Shown: positions 27,201-35,015, counted from the first letter of the stretch. The stretch is DNA of 64,000 nt from Atlantibacter subterraneus (GCF_027853245.1 NZ_JAPTZM010000003.1); one strand, 5' to 3'. Program-made: numbers and translations. Notes: a model not told the origin generated them from the letters alone.

Positions 27201-29829
27201 CAGTCTGCTGGATAAAAAAGGCGGGCTTTTTGTCCGCAACGGTGAGCATCTCTCCGCTGAGGATAAGTTGCTTTTGATGAGCGTGGCCTGTCTTTATCTT
27301 GATGACCGCGCAGGGGGTATTAATGAGCAGCTTAACCAGCGTATTCATACCCTGAAATCGCCGGCAAGGGCATTCATTCCGCGTGCTGTGCGCGAGCGTA
27401 ATCAACATACGGACTGGAGCCCTGATACCAGTCAGTTATGCCATTTCAACGGATACGGTGGATTTTCTCAGGATGGGCGGGAGTATCAGATCGTCCTTCG
27501 GGAAAATGCGCTTACACCGGCTCCCTGGTCGAACATACTGGCAAATTCTCGTTTTGGCAGTGTGATCTCAGAGGCAGGGCAGGCCTATACCTGGTATGAG
27601 AATGCCCATGAATACCGGTTGACGCCGTGGGAGAACGATCCGGTGAGCGATCGCAGCGGCGAGGCATTTTACCTGCGCGATGAAGAGAGCGGGGAGTGCT
27701 GGTCGCCGACGGCTTTACCTGTTCGCGGACACGGTGATTACCTGACCCGCCATGGTTTTGGCTACAGCGTTTTTGCCCATCGTGAGAGTGGTATAGACAG
27801 CGAGTTGACGGTCCTGGTTGCTGAAGAAGATCCGGTTAAACTGGTGCTCCTGACGCTCAGTAACTCTTCGGGACGGACACGTCAACTTTCCGTCACAGGC
27901 TATGTAGAGTGGACGCTCGGAGAAACACGAACGCGCTCAGCCCCTCACATTGTGACACATGTGGCCAGAACGCCCGGCGGCTGCGGGATACTTGCGAATA
28001 ACTTTTATGGTGATAATGGTGGCGGCCGAACTGCATTTTTTGCCGTCAGCGGTAATGACTGTTCTCTGACAGGGGACCGCCGGGAGTTTATTGGCCGTAA
28101 TGGTTCCCTTCACGCCCCTTCGGCTATGAAACTGCAAAAGCTTTCTGGTAAGACGGGGGCCGGTCTGGATCCCTGCGGAGCGGTGCAATCGGCGGTTACA
28201 TTAATTGACGGGGACCAGAGGACGTTTATTTTTATCCTCGGTGCAGAGGAGAATGATGTTTGTGCTCAGGAGACGCTGGCCCGCTACATGAACGAGGATA
28301 CGGTCCGCCAGGAGCTGAACCGGATTCATAATCACTGGCACAATGTTCTCGATAAAATCGTAGTTAACACCCCCGACACGTCCGTAAATTTACTGGTTAA
28401 TGGCTGGCTGTTGTATCAGACGGTCGCCTGCCGTCTTATGGCCCGGAGTGGCTACTATCAGTCTGGCGGTGCATTTGGTTTTCGCGATCAGCTGCAGGAT
28501 ACGCTGGCTCTGAGCCACGCTGCTCCGGACCGGATGCGTGAACAGATAATACTCTGTGCATCACGGCAGTTTATCGAGGGGGATGTGCAGCACTGGTGGC
28601 ACCCGCCTCACGGCAACGGTGTGCGTACCCGCTGTTCCGATGACTATCTTTGGCTGCCGCTTGCTGTTTGCCACTATGTTGAAACGACGGGGGATATGGA
28701 TGCACTGGAAATACGCATTCCTTATCTGGAGGGACGCTCGCTTCAGCCTGGTGAAGAGTCTGTCTATGACACGCCGGTCATCAGCGGCACCGAAGAGACA
28801 CTCTGGTTACACTGCGTCAAAGCTATTCACTATGGACTTCGCTTCGGGGAGCATGGCCTGCCGCTGATGGGGGCTGGTGACTGGAATGACGGGATGAACC
28901 GGGTGGGTATCGAAGGCAAAGGTGAAAGCGTCTGGCTGGGCTTCTTCCTGTACGACATTTTGCAGCGGTTTGCAGCGCTGGCGGAGCGCAGGCTGGATGA
29001 AAGCGTCGCCGCGATGTGCCGTTCACAGGCTCTGCGCCTGCAAAGTAATCTCGAAGCCCACGCCTGGGATGGGGAATGGTACCGGCGCGGGTATTTTGAC
29101 GATGGTACTCCCCTGGGATCGAAAACCTCACAGGACTGCCGGATTGATGCGATTGCGCAGAGCTGGTCTGTATTGTCCGGCGCCGCGAGCCCGGGACGGT
29201 GCGCAAAGGCCATGCAGGCGCTGGATAAGCACCTTGTGGATAACGAAGGAGGGCTGATCAAACTGTTAACGCCTCCTTTCGACGGACACGGTCCAAATCC
29301 GGGCTACATACAGGGGTACCTGCCCGGCGTGCGGGAAAACGGAGGGCAGTATACGCATGGCGCCATCTGGGCAGTGATGGCCTTTGCCCGAATGGGGAAT
29401 GCCGGACGAGCCTGGCAACTCTGGTCAATGCTCAACCCTATAAATCATACCCTGAATGCGGACTCTGTCGGGATTTATAAAGCTGAGCCTTATGTCATGA
29501 GTGCTGATGTCTACAGCGTCGCTCCCCATACCGGACGTGCAGGGTGGAGCTGGTATACCGGTTCCGCAGGCTGGGCCTGGCGTTTACTTACCGAGGAATT
29601 ACTGGGGATAAAACGTTCCGGCACTGACTTTAGTGTTCATGCCAGGTTACCGGATGAGTGGTCGTCTTTTTCTATGGCATATCAATATGGTGAAAGCCAT
29701 TATCAGATTAGTGTTTCACGCGGCGATGCAGAATATTGCGTGACGCTGGATGGTGTTCTCCTCCCTGATGACAGAATACCGCTGAAGGATGATGGACAAA
29801 ACCATACGGTTGAGATCATTCAGAACTGA
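21247..29829 (+). CDS. ndvB: cyclic beta-1,2-glucan synthase (NdvB/Cgs type)
   Basis: 2860 residues, essentially the length of Brucella Cgs and rhizobial NdvB. Order seen: N-terminal region; membrane segments near residues 415-470; GT84 glycosyltransferase (ITLDSDTVLP near 630, GIYDVDIF, LSHDLLEG, and RWIRGDWQ near 780 as the QxxRW-type motif); further membrane segments around 820-970; a glycoamylase-like region (about 1290-1520); two beta-sandwich/linker regions; and a C-terminal GH94 phosphorylase domain with GAGDWNDGMN near 2541. The family makes UDP-glucose-derived cyclic beta-1,2-glucan at the inner membrane for the periplasm. The Shine-Dalgarno is weak. A rare acquisition in Enterobacteriaceae and intact here. 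Confidence 0.93.
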   Translation: MKMIPRAWFNRSRILMNAAENITFSANDPAGESSPRSELFSTVQMERYGQKLARTHKVSPDKHPYYLLKRLGDNEAVITQNCYELNAGKKTSIMPAGEWLLDNYYLIEEQIRTVRQHLPKSFGKGLPSLVSPLNCPRIYHIASEAIAHGDGRWDTASLTSYLTAYQQVTPLTLGEVWALPGMLRLALIENLRRISMEVIKAQQDRNLADTWITRIVECAESAPGDLIMVVADMARSRPPLTSAFVAELVRRLQGHGNALSLPLTWVDQCLREQGITTDVLIHSFNQQLAASQLSVSNSIAGLRLLSETDWADFAETISVVEQTLRNDPAGIYPRMHFNTRDHYRHVVEVLARDSGLSEPEVAEKVLAFSEEKAPDTPEHHVGYYLSGEGRQALDIHLLADASRLLRLRHSFNRITLLSWIGSLTLLTTAATAAILHETAMQGTDWLLIAVILPLIIALTQLMSDLLSDATTRFRVPRPLPGMDFSAGIPADSATMLVIPCMLTSHESFSQLLTSLEVCWLGNENENLRFALLTDFADSENEPSPESHALLRQAIADTQALNRRYPSGRPRFYLLHRQPEWNPLEGAWMGYERKRGKLALLNSWLRHPGTQFVSVAEMPAHLLPGHIKYVITLDSDTVLPRDTAHKLVATMAHPLNTPEYDPVRQRVVKGFGILQPGLAEEIPRNGQGRYAALRSSVPGNNPYSMMSSDIYQDLFGEGSFVGKGIYDVDIFMQATTNICPENLVLSHDLLEGCYARSGLLSEVLLYEQYPNNYLSDVARRSRWIRGDWQLLNWLKPRVRKADGTRVRNPLTALSYWKLLDNLRRSLVAPSLLVLLFFTLLGVPNPVYWLGVLSLIWLLPAILCIAHDLLHKPLRRRLKPHLLLVGAGALKRLSGISLNFAILPHEAGYSLKAIAVTLWRLGISRRHLSQWVSHSQDSSQARPTVARFYQAMWLNVAGGVALTILTGQFAPQLLGIALPIGLVWCVAPLLMSWLSRQPVRKVFSPNQEQKQLLRQTSREIWAFFETFATAKENWLPPDNYQEIPQPTVAHRTSPTNIGLSLMANLTAWDFGYLPGGEVLRRVSLTLDTMDKMEHYRGHLYNWYDTRTLVPLSPRYISSVDSGNMAGHLLTLRAGLSAMRHQPVLSNQQILAGLNDTLDILEKQWGKNPPDSLRLLRKHCLNAVSLSPQALFSELKSIRTQCNHLTSACHQGSPLQMRWAGHLEHQLVQLCHEWSLLLGWLPASWNEQKLPTLSELARPTLTGTGTPPASVAEQARMRLNIITELEQRLDEHARMDFAFLYSEATSLLSVGYNCDTNMPDKSHYDLLPSEIRLTSFLAIATNQLPLKSWYALGRLFTTIDNETALMSWSGSMFEYLMPNLVMPTWPGSLLDEMSQSAVMRQIHWGKERGVPWGVSESGYHAFDVQHNYQYQAFGVPGLGLRRGLADDMVVAPYATLLALMVSPQRACENLFRLQKNGARGEYGFYEALDYTPSRLATGQLYAVVQSWMAHHQGMAFQALAHVLLDAPMTERFMSSTVFRSASLLLQERVPDAVDLYSPRRHFESHEGMVKPVRYEPRIFYSVDTPAPDIQLLSNGHYHLMLTAGGGGYSRWNDIALTRWRSDTTRDNWGAFCYIRDTQTGDVWSNTWQPTGYTSGQDEEVLFTDAGAEFRRSLGGLSVKTQVVISPEDDVELRRLTLIHRGRKPRSLELTTYAEVVLAPDASDLAHPAFSNLFIQTELAPERDAILCHRRPRSPNEPGPCLFHMMVVHGDNRHNVSFETDRARFIGRGRNPANAQAIETGGMLGNTSGSVLDPILAIRNAIILQPGQPVTIDIIYGISETRQQSLALLEKYRDYPIADRVFELAWSHSLVVLRQMNASEDDATLFNSLASAVLYPVQELRAEGQAIGRNRRGQSGLWGWAISGDLPIVLLSITSEESITSVTTLIQAHRYWRQKGLDVDLVILNNSPGGYQQGLQNQIMELIYAGSEASLLDKKGGLFVRNGEHLSAEDKLLLMSVACLYLDDRAGGINEQLNQRIHTLKSPARAFIPRAVRERNQHTDWSPDTSQLCHFNGYGGFSQDGREYQIVLRENALTPAPWSNILANSRFGSVISEAGQAYTWYENAHEYRLTPWENDPVSDRSGEAFYLRDEESGECWSPTALPVRGHGDYLTRHGFGYSVFAHRESGIDSELTVLVAEEDPVKLVLLTLSNSSGRTRQLSVTGYVEWTLGETRTRSAPHIVTHVARTPGGCGILANNFYGDNGGGRTAFFAVSGNDCSLTGDRREFIGRNGSLHAPSAMKLQKLSGKTGAGLDPCGAVQSAVTLIDGDQRTFIFILGAEENDVCAQETLARYMNEDTVRQELNRIHNHWHNVLDKIVVNTPDTSVNLLVNGWLLYQTVACRLMARSGYYQSGGAFGFRDQLQDTLALSHAAPDRMREQIILCASRQFIEGDVQHWWHPPHGNGVRTRCSDDYLWLPLAVCHYVETTGDMDALEIRIPYLEGRSLQPGEESVYDTPVISGTEETLWLHCVKAIHYGLRFGEHGLPLMGAGDWNDGMNRVGIEGKGESVWLGFFLYDILQRFAALAERRLDESVAAMCRSQALRLQSNLEAHAWDGEWYRRGYFDDGTPLGSKTSQDCRIDAIAQSWSVLSGAASPGRCAKAMQALDKHLVDNEGGLIKLLTPPFDGHGPNPGYIQGYLPGVRENGGQYTHGAIWAVMAFARMGNAGRAWQLWSMLNPINHTLNADSVGIYKAEPYVMSADVYSVAPHTGRAGWSWYTGSAGWAWRLLTEELLGIKRSGTDFSVHARLPDEWSSFSMAYQYGESHYQISVSRGDAEYCVTLDGVLLPDDRIPLKDDGQNHTVEIIQN

Positions 29830-29848
29830 CACTGATCCCGGAGGTGCA

Positions 29849-30160
29849 TTAACGTCTGCCGTTAATGCGCTGATTATCCCTGAGAACATCAATCGCAGTC
29901 TGCATGGCGATTTTGTCATCCCGCCTTTTTTGTTTGTCCTGCATGACCTGAAGGTATTCCAGCAAGGTGCGGGTATTAATCGGTCGGCCCTGTTTACCCA
30001 CAGCCAGCACGGCTTCGCCAAGAATAATTTTCACAGGCGGTAGTTGTGCCGGATACCAGTCAAGGGTGTCTTCTGATTTCATCTTAAATTTCTCACGGAA
30101 GGGTAGTGTATCATAAATAAGACGTTCAATTTTCAATATCTGATATCCTGATTCAGACAC
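29849..30160 (-). CDS. possible YmgB/AriR-family connector protein
   Basis: 103 residues from GTG 30160, or 77 from ATG 30082 (MKSEDTLDWYPAQLPPVK). The helical core ILGEAVLAVGKQGRPINTRT followed by LLEYLQVMQ and AMQTAIDVLRD matches the two-helix pattern of YmgB/AriR/YcgZ proteins, which tie cold, light and Rcs signalling to biofilm and colanic acid control in E. coli. The gene converges on the glucan synthase gene with 19 bases between stops. The family call is by eye and tentative. Confidence 0.5.
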   Translation of the reverse strand: MSESGYQILKIERLIYDTLPFREKFKMKSEDTLDWYPAQLPPVKIILGEAVLAVGKQGRPINTRTLLEYLQVMQDKQKRRDDKIAMQTAIDVLRDNQRINGRR

Positions 30161-30235
30161 AACTTAACATAACTTATGCCAGTTATTTTTATATTAAAGC
30201 GTATAATAATTACTGTATTCCTCAGAGAATTATTT

Positions 30236-30412
30236 ATGTCTTATACAAATGGGCTCAGGTATTTTAAAGAAAGACCGGTTCATGTTGCCTGCCCGGTATG
30301 TGCACACAGAGCCGATCAGAAAGCAGGTAAACTAAGAAAAGATGCGGTTCTTGAGTGCCCTGCCTGCGGACTGTTGTTCAGACATTCAGAATGCCGGTGT
30401 ATCGGCGGCTGA
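30236..30412 (+). CDS. 58-residue zinc-ribbon miniprotein
   Basis: ATG 30236 gives MSYTNGLRYFKERPVHVA followed by CPVCA and, 21 residues later, CPACG, then LLFRHSECRCIGG. Two CxxC knuckles make a compact zinc ribbon. The spacing and the hydrophobic residues after the second knuckle match the miniprotein at 20927, so the two look like paralogues bracketing the glucan synthase gene. An in-frame upstream ATG (30176) is less likely because of its hydrophobic non-conserved lead. Function unknown. Confidence 0.6.
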   Translation: MSYTNGLRYFKERPVHVACPVCAHRADQKAGKLRKDAVLECPACGLLFRHSECRCIGG

Positions 30413-30491
30413 TCAGCTTCTGCCACTTAACGTCAGTGATGTCGGAAAATGACAACATTCCTCCTGTACTGCTGTTGTAGAGGGTATGATA

Positions 30492-30764
30492 ATGAAATCT
30501 AAAAAATCTGTTTTTATTGAAGGGCATATCATGTCGAACAGCTGTCACGGACAGCCTGGCCAACCTTTCTGTATTCACCGGGTCAGGTTTAGTAATGGTA
30601 AATATGCGATTATTCGGGTGGCATCAGGGATATGTTTCAAACCAGGCGAAATTATTCAACGAAACGATTGTGAGTGGTTTTATAAACTTACCAAAATTCG
30701 GCTTCTTTCTTTTGAGTACCTTGATGATGATGAATCAGGAAGACAATTCCTTGAGTATCAATGA
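30492..30764 (+). CDS. small protein of unknown function
   Basis: 90 residues from ATG 30492, with GAGGG 7 bases upstream; an internal ATG at 30531 (MSNSCHGQPG) is an alternative. The middle (HRVRFSNGKYAIIRVASGIC) is rich in beta-strand pattern, and the C-terminus is acidic (YLDDDESG). It may be a small beta-barrel or regulator. No family recognised. It lies between the second zinc-ribbon gene and lpxP in the cold/envelope group. Confidence 0.5.
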   Translation: MKSKKSVFIEGHIMSNSCHGQPGQPFCIHRVRFSNGKYAIIRVASGICFKPGEIIQRNDCEWFYKLTKIRLLSFEYLDDDESGRQFLEYQ

Positions 30765-30966
30765 TAAAACCATGGATTTATAACAGAATAAATTTGCTGG
30801 CTTACAATTCACCCTTGGCTCTTTAAATTATTCACCAGTCATTGAAAAATATTTTTTCCTGAATTTAGATGAATTTAAATTATCTAAAACAAAATGTATC
30901 GCTAAAGACGAATTGCCTCATTGTTTTCCTTTTGCGTTATAACCTTCATTAGCATTAAGGAAATTT

Positions 30967-31875
30967 ATGGCACAGACTTTTACTCATAATTTACTTCATC
31001 CTCGCCACTGGCTTACCTGGTCTGGTTTGGGTCTGCTGTGGCTTCTCGTTCAACTTCCTTACCCGGTTTTACATACTCTGGGCTCTGGCCTTGGAACAAT
31101 ATCCAGACCCTTTCTGAAACGCCGGGAAGGGATTGCGATTAGAAATATCGAACTGTGCTTTCCCGAGATGACACCGTTTGCCCGGAGCCAGATGGTCAAT
31201 AAAAACTTTGCTTCTCTCGGGCTGGGACTGATGGAAACAGGAATGGCCTGGTTCTGGAGCGATGCGAGAGTCAAAAAATGGTTTGATGTCGAAGGGCTTG
31301 AAAACCTGACCGGTGCGACAAGAGGAGTAATGGTTGTCGGGATTCATTTTATGTCCCTTGAGTTGTGTGGAAGAGTAATGGGGTTATGCCATCCTATGAT
31401 GGCAACGTATCGCCCACACAATGATCCATTAATGGAATGGGTACAGACAAAAGGGCGTATGCGTTCAAATAAGGCTATGATTAATCGACGTAATTTATCA
31501 GGTTTTGTTCATGCGCTAAAAGCAGGTGAAGCCGTTTGGTTTGCACCAGACCAGGATTATGGGTCTAAAGGAAGCGTTTTTGCACCTTTTTTCTCGGTAA
31601 AAAAAGCAGCCACGACGAACGGAACGTATGCTCTGTCAAAACTCGCTGGTGCACACTTGATCACACTTAGCATGATTCGACGTAGCGATAAAAAAGGTTA
31701 TCACATGTATATCAGCAATCCGTTGTCAGGCTATCCAGGGGAAGACAAGGTCGCCGCAGCGGCTTATATGAACAAGATCATCGAGCGTGAAATTCTCCGT
31801 GCTCCTGAGCAATACCTGTGGATGCATCGCAGGTTCAAAACGCGTCCTGAAGGCGAAGTCTCTTTATACAAATGA
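30967..31875 (+). CDS. lpxP: LpxP/LpxL-type lipid A late acyltransferase
   Basis: 302 residues, close to LpxP (306). An N-terminal membrane anchor (WLTWSGLGLLWLLVQLPY) is followed by the acyltransferase domain with the catalytic HX4E motif near residue 126 (GIHFMSLELCGRVMGL), the substrate block ATYRPHNDPLMEW and DQDYGSKGSVFAPFF. It transfers an acyl chain from ACP to Kdo2-lipid IVA at the inner membrane. I favour LpxP, the cold-induced palmitoleoyl transferase, because of its cold-shock neighbours; LpxL specificity is an equal possibility on sequence alone. It is an extra, island-borne copy. Confidence 0.85.
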   Translation: MAQTFTHNLLHPRHWLTWSGLGLLWLLVQLPYPVLHTLGSGLGTISRPFLKRREGIAIRNIELCFPEMTPFARSQMVNKNFASLGLGLMETGMAWFWSDARVKKWFDVEGLENLTGATRGVMVVGIHFMSLELCGRVMGLCHPMMATYRPHNDPLMEWVQTKGRMRSNKAMINRRNLSGFVHALKAGEAVWFAPDQDYGSKGSVFAPFFSVKKAATTNGTYALSKLAGAHLITLSMIRRSDKKGYHMYISNPLSGYPGEDKVAAAAYMNKIIEREILRAPEQYLWMHRRFKTRPEGEVSLYK

Positions 31876-32138
31876 ACAACTCTACTTGTCATGAGCCAGA
31901 ATCTATCTTTCTTGCCACTGCGTATTTGTAAAAATGCGATAAGGAATTTTCGATCGGATTCATGTTAACGATGGCTTGACTGACAGCCAAAGTTAATCAA
32001 TTGAACCGGTTTGGATTTGAAGGTCCGTTTTTCGCTCTAAGCGGACCCTGACTGCTGCCCTCCACTTTGTGCCAGAAACGGACGTTCATGCAGATATTGC
32101 CGCTGTAAAAGCAACTAAATTTGCAAAGCAGGATTTGC
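31876..32138. other. gene-free junction with hairpin and border motif
   Basis: 263 bases between lpxP and the TSUP gene without a credible gene. It contains an inverted repeat GGTCCG / CGGACC (about 32020-32046) and the third border-motif copy. It looks like a recombination junction between cargo modules. Confidence 0.45.
32065..32086 (+). repeat. module-border motif copy 3
   Basis: CTTTGTGCCAGAAACGGAC, continuing GTT and then CATGCAG. It is the copy most like the one at 14418, where CATGCAG also follows but 8 bases later. It lies between lpxP and the TSUP/AraC pair. Confidence 0.5.
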
Positions 32139-32927
32139 TTAAAGCAACATAGCCATCAGTACCATGCACAACAGCATCACGTAGATTCGCGCGTGCCAGA
32201 CATCAGGGACGGCGGGGATCGCCCGGCGGCTAAATACTATACCCACCCAGCCAGCCACCAGGAGCAGGCCCAGAATCTTCAGGCTGATAAAACCCACAAA
32301 ACCGCCTGCCGAAATTTTGTGCCAACCGCTTATCGCATAGGTCACCGCACCGCACAACGCCACCGGCAGGGAAAGCGGGTTGGCCGCGCTAATACACTCT
32401 CGCATCGTATGACCGTGTCGCCGCAACAACGGCACCGTCATTACGCTGCCACCCACGCCCAGCAATGCGGCAATCGTGCCGATTAGCATACCGCCACCGG
32501 TGACCGTCAAAAGTGACAAACGACGCGGCGCATTGCCGCTGAAGAAACCTTTGCGCAACAGACAGTCCCCAATCGTCATCAGCATATAAAAAATAAACAG
32601 CTCGCGAATCACCACCTCGCTTAATATTCCCGCCAACCACGAACCGGCCACTGCGCCCACGGCGATAAACCACAACAGCGGGAATAAGATGGGCAAAGAA
32701 AGCCTGCCCGCACGCCAGTTTTGAAAGCTGACCCAGCCCGCGTTAAAAATCATCACCGCCGTTGAAGTGGCCACGGCGATATGCATCGCATCACCTGCCA
32801 GCGGTGGCTGTCGCACCAGCAGCTGGTAAACAAAGGGCACCACTACAAAGCCGCCGCCAAAGCCAAAAAGCACTGTTGTCATGCCGGTAGTAAAACCGGC
32901 CAGTGCGATGATCATCAGATCGTTCAA
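32139..32927 (-). CDS. TSUP (TauE/SafE) family membrane exporter
   Basis: 262 residues with eight or so membrane segments in two repeats, each opening with a glycine-rich loop (TTVLFGFGGGFVVVPF and GTIAALLGVGGSVMTVPLL), the TauE/SafE (DUF81) signature. The family moves sulfite, sulfonates or related organic anions across the inner membrane. It is divergent from an AraC regulator whose start is 108 bp away. Substrate not determinable. Confidence 0.88.
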   Translation of the reverse strand: MNDLMIIALAGFTTGMTTVLFGFGGGFVVVPFVYQLLVRQPPLAGDAMHIAVATSTAVMIFNAGWVSFQNWRAGRLSLPILFPLLWFIAVGAVAGSWLAGILSEVVIRELFIFYMLMTIGDCLLRKGFFSGNAPRRLSLLTVTGGGMLIGTIAALLGVGGSVMTVPLLRRHGHTMRECISAANPLSLPVALCGAVTYAISGWHKISAGGFVGFISLKILGLLLVAGWVGIVFSRRAIPAVPDVWHARIYVMLLCMVLMAMLL

Positions 32928-33035
32928 AGAAGTATCCCGTTGTGAAAATGAGCCAGCAGCTTATCGCGCCGGTGCCACGCTTCCCATTTGCATAGCGCTC
33001 AATTATCCTTTCAAACCGGTCAGAAGGAGGTGGAT

Positions 33036-33803
33036 GTGCGAAACGGAAAAATTGACGATTTCGATCAGCTGAATCGGGAGGTAGTAGCGCTAGGAAACGA
33101 CTATGCGGAGGGATTTTTCCTGCCGCCACACCAGCACCGCCGCGCGCAGCTTCTGTATGGCGCAACAGGACTGATGCACGTTTCAACCTGTGACGGAGAA
33201 TGGGTGGTACCGCCCCAGCATGCGGTATGGATCCCTGCCAAGACACTGCATGCCGTAAAGTTTGTGGGCGTCACGACGCGCAGCCTGTATATCGAACCCG
33301 CCTGCGCGGACAAATTACGTAACAGCAGCCGGTGCGAAGTGATCAGCGTATCGCCGCTATTGCGGCAGCTACTGCTGGAGGCGGTGGATCTGCCGCCATG
33401 CTATGACAGCGTACGCGATCGGGCACTGACGGATTTAATGCTGTTGGAACTAACGGCGATGCCGGTGCGCGAGTTCGATATTCCTTTGCCGCAGCAGCCA
33501 AGGTTGTTGGCGCTGTGTCAGTCTTTTTTACTCGCCCCAGCCATCCACGATCCGGTCGAGCCCTGGGCCAGCGCGCTGTTTATGAGCGCCAGCACCTTTC
33601 GTCGCTGTTTTCGACAGCAAACCGGCATGTCGTTTTCCGCCTGGCGCCAGCGAGCCTGTGTTGTTAGTGCGCTGGCATTGCTGATAACAGGCAAACCCGT
33701 GAATGAAGTGGCTTTGTCTCTTGGATATGAGAGTGCCTCCTCTTTCGCAACGATGTTCCGCCGCGTTACAGGGCAGCCACCGTCATATTACCATCCTGCT
33801 TGA
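33036..33803 (+). CDS. AraC-family regulator (NimR-like) paired with the TSUP exporter
   Basis: 255 residues starting at GTG 33036, chosen because AAGGAGG sits 5 bases upstream; an in-frame TTG at 32988 has no such site. The N-terminal cupin (FLPPHQHRRAQLLYGATGLM; WVVPPQHAVWIPAKTLHAV) precedes the double HTH (MSASTFRRCFRQQTGMSFSAW; NEVALSLGYESASSFATMFRR). The arrangement is that of NimR-type regulators that control a divergent exporter, so it probably senses a compound exported by the TSUP protein. Confidence 0.86.
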   Translation: MRNGKIDDFDQLNREVVALGNDYAEGFFLPPHQHRRAQLLYGATGLMHVSTCDGEWVVPPQHAVWIPAKTLHAVKFVGVTTRSLYIEPACADKLRNSSRCEVISVSPLLRQLLLEAVDLPPCYDSVRDRALTDLMLLELTAMPVREFDIPLPQQPRLLALCQSFLLAPAIHDPVEPWASALFMSASTFRRCFRQQTGMSFSAWRQRACVVSALALLITGKPVNEVALSLGYESASSFATMFRRVTGQPPSYYHPA

Positions 33804-33991
33804 TTTCAAAAGTCACACAGGGTATCACCTCTGTTCAGGTGGCCAAATTCAGTGTGCCACTACATAGGGACTATGATTGGTCTTCATTAATACTGAGAAT
33901 TTTTAGATTCATGCAACTCTGACTCTCAATGAATGCTCTTGAGATATACTAATTTGGCAATAAATAAAACGAATTTTTTGGCGAGATGATT

Positions 33992-34222
33992 CTATCCGCA
34001 ATTTACCAGACTGGATTGTGTTCTGGATTCGTAAATCCGATAATACAACCATTCTTCCAGATCGCTTTTTAACCAACGGGAAGCTCTGCCTAACTTAATT
34101 GGCTTCGGGAATAATCCATCTTGTATGAGCTTGTAAAACCATTTGTCGCTCAGGCCAGTAAGTTGGGTAATGAATTTCATATCAATAAATTGATCTTCAA
34201 GCAATGTGGGTTTTGTATACAT
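33992..34222 (-). CDS. AlpA-family transcriptional regulator
   Basis: 76-residue MerR-like winged HTH of the AlpA family (FIDMKFITQLTGLSDKWFYKLI; FPKPIKLGRASRWLKSDLEEWL). In CP4-57, AlpA activates the integrase gene and excision. It lies ahead of the YfjJ-like gene on the same strand, as in P4-like prophages, but here it is about 24 kb from the integrase, with cargo inserted between. Confidence 0.92.
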   Translation of the reverse strand: MYTKPTLLEDQFIDMKFITQLTGLSDKWFYKLIQDGLFPKPIKLGRASRWLKSDLEEWLYYRIYESRTQSSLVNCG

Positions 34223-34364
34223 GGTGATGTGTTCCGGTTAAGGATAAATAACCGGAGCCGTTAGTAAAATTATTTACAGCCAGCTCCTCCACATCAATGG
34301 CTTCTGTTGTAAAAAAGTTTGGAACATAGGCAAGGGTAAACCTTACCTACATAAAATACTTCGC

Positions 34365-34940
34365 TTATAAGTTCCTTGGGCGGCCTAATCCACTTGGTGG
34401 TGGCACTTCACTACTCCCGTAGATATTCATGTCATACTTCTGTTCCTGCTTAGCAAGATAGCTGATGATATACCTTAATCCTTGGATATAGTCAGTATCC
34501 CGATGGTTAATGATCTTATTTATATCAGCTTTATAGTTCTCCTTGTGTTCACATCGATGATATTTACCGTCTCCCTGAGTTATCTCCTTCCATAAATTAC
34601 CAATACGTTCTGCTACCGGAAATGTTTTGCGTATTTTTTGTCCGTCCAGATACACCACTGTATGAGAATGAAACCTGTTGTCCTCACCATATTCAATTAC
34701 CCAGAAAAATCCAGCTATACCATGTTCCTGTTCGACTTGCTTAAATAGGTTTCGAAGATCCTGCTGAAGGCAACTGTAGTCCTTTTTGTAACGTTCTGAG
34801 TTCTGGTTGTACGAAAAGTCCAGTCGGATACCAATCACCTTTGAATAGCGTTCAATGACACTGTTCAGGTGGTGATTTATCAGGCTATGTAAAAACCAGT
34901 CCATTTGATATTTGGCAATGTATGGATAGTTATCGTTCAT
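34365..34940 (-). CDS. YfjJ/YagK family (inovirus Gp2-type) protein
   Basis: 191 residues from ATG 34940, with AGAGGAAAC upstream. The family pattern is clear: YSCLQQDLRNLFKQVEQEHG, IAGFFWVIEYGEDNRFHSHTV (the HxH-like replication-initiator strand) and YIQGLRYIISYLAKQEQKYD near the end. Relatives sit beside alpA in CP4-6 (yagK) and CP4-57 (yfjJ) and resemble phage Gp2/HUH replication proteins; a role in element replication is inferred. An upstream in-frame start at 35012 is unlikely. Confidence 0.85.
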   Translation of the reverse strand: MNDNYPYIAKYQMDWFLHSLINHHLNSVIERYSKVIGIRLDFSYNQNSERYKKDYSCLQQDLRNLFKQVEQEHGIAGFFWVIEYGEDNRFHSHTVVYLDGQKIRKTFPVAERIGNLWKEITQGDGKYHRCEHKENYKADINKIINHRDTDYIQGLRYIISYLAKQEQKYDMNIYGSSEVPPPSGLGRPRNL

Positions 34941-35015
34941 GTTGTTTCCTCTGAGATTATGTTCCAGAGGAAAGGGATGTGTTGTATTTTTTGTAAGTTG
35001 GTTTGATGGCAAGAG

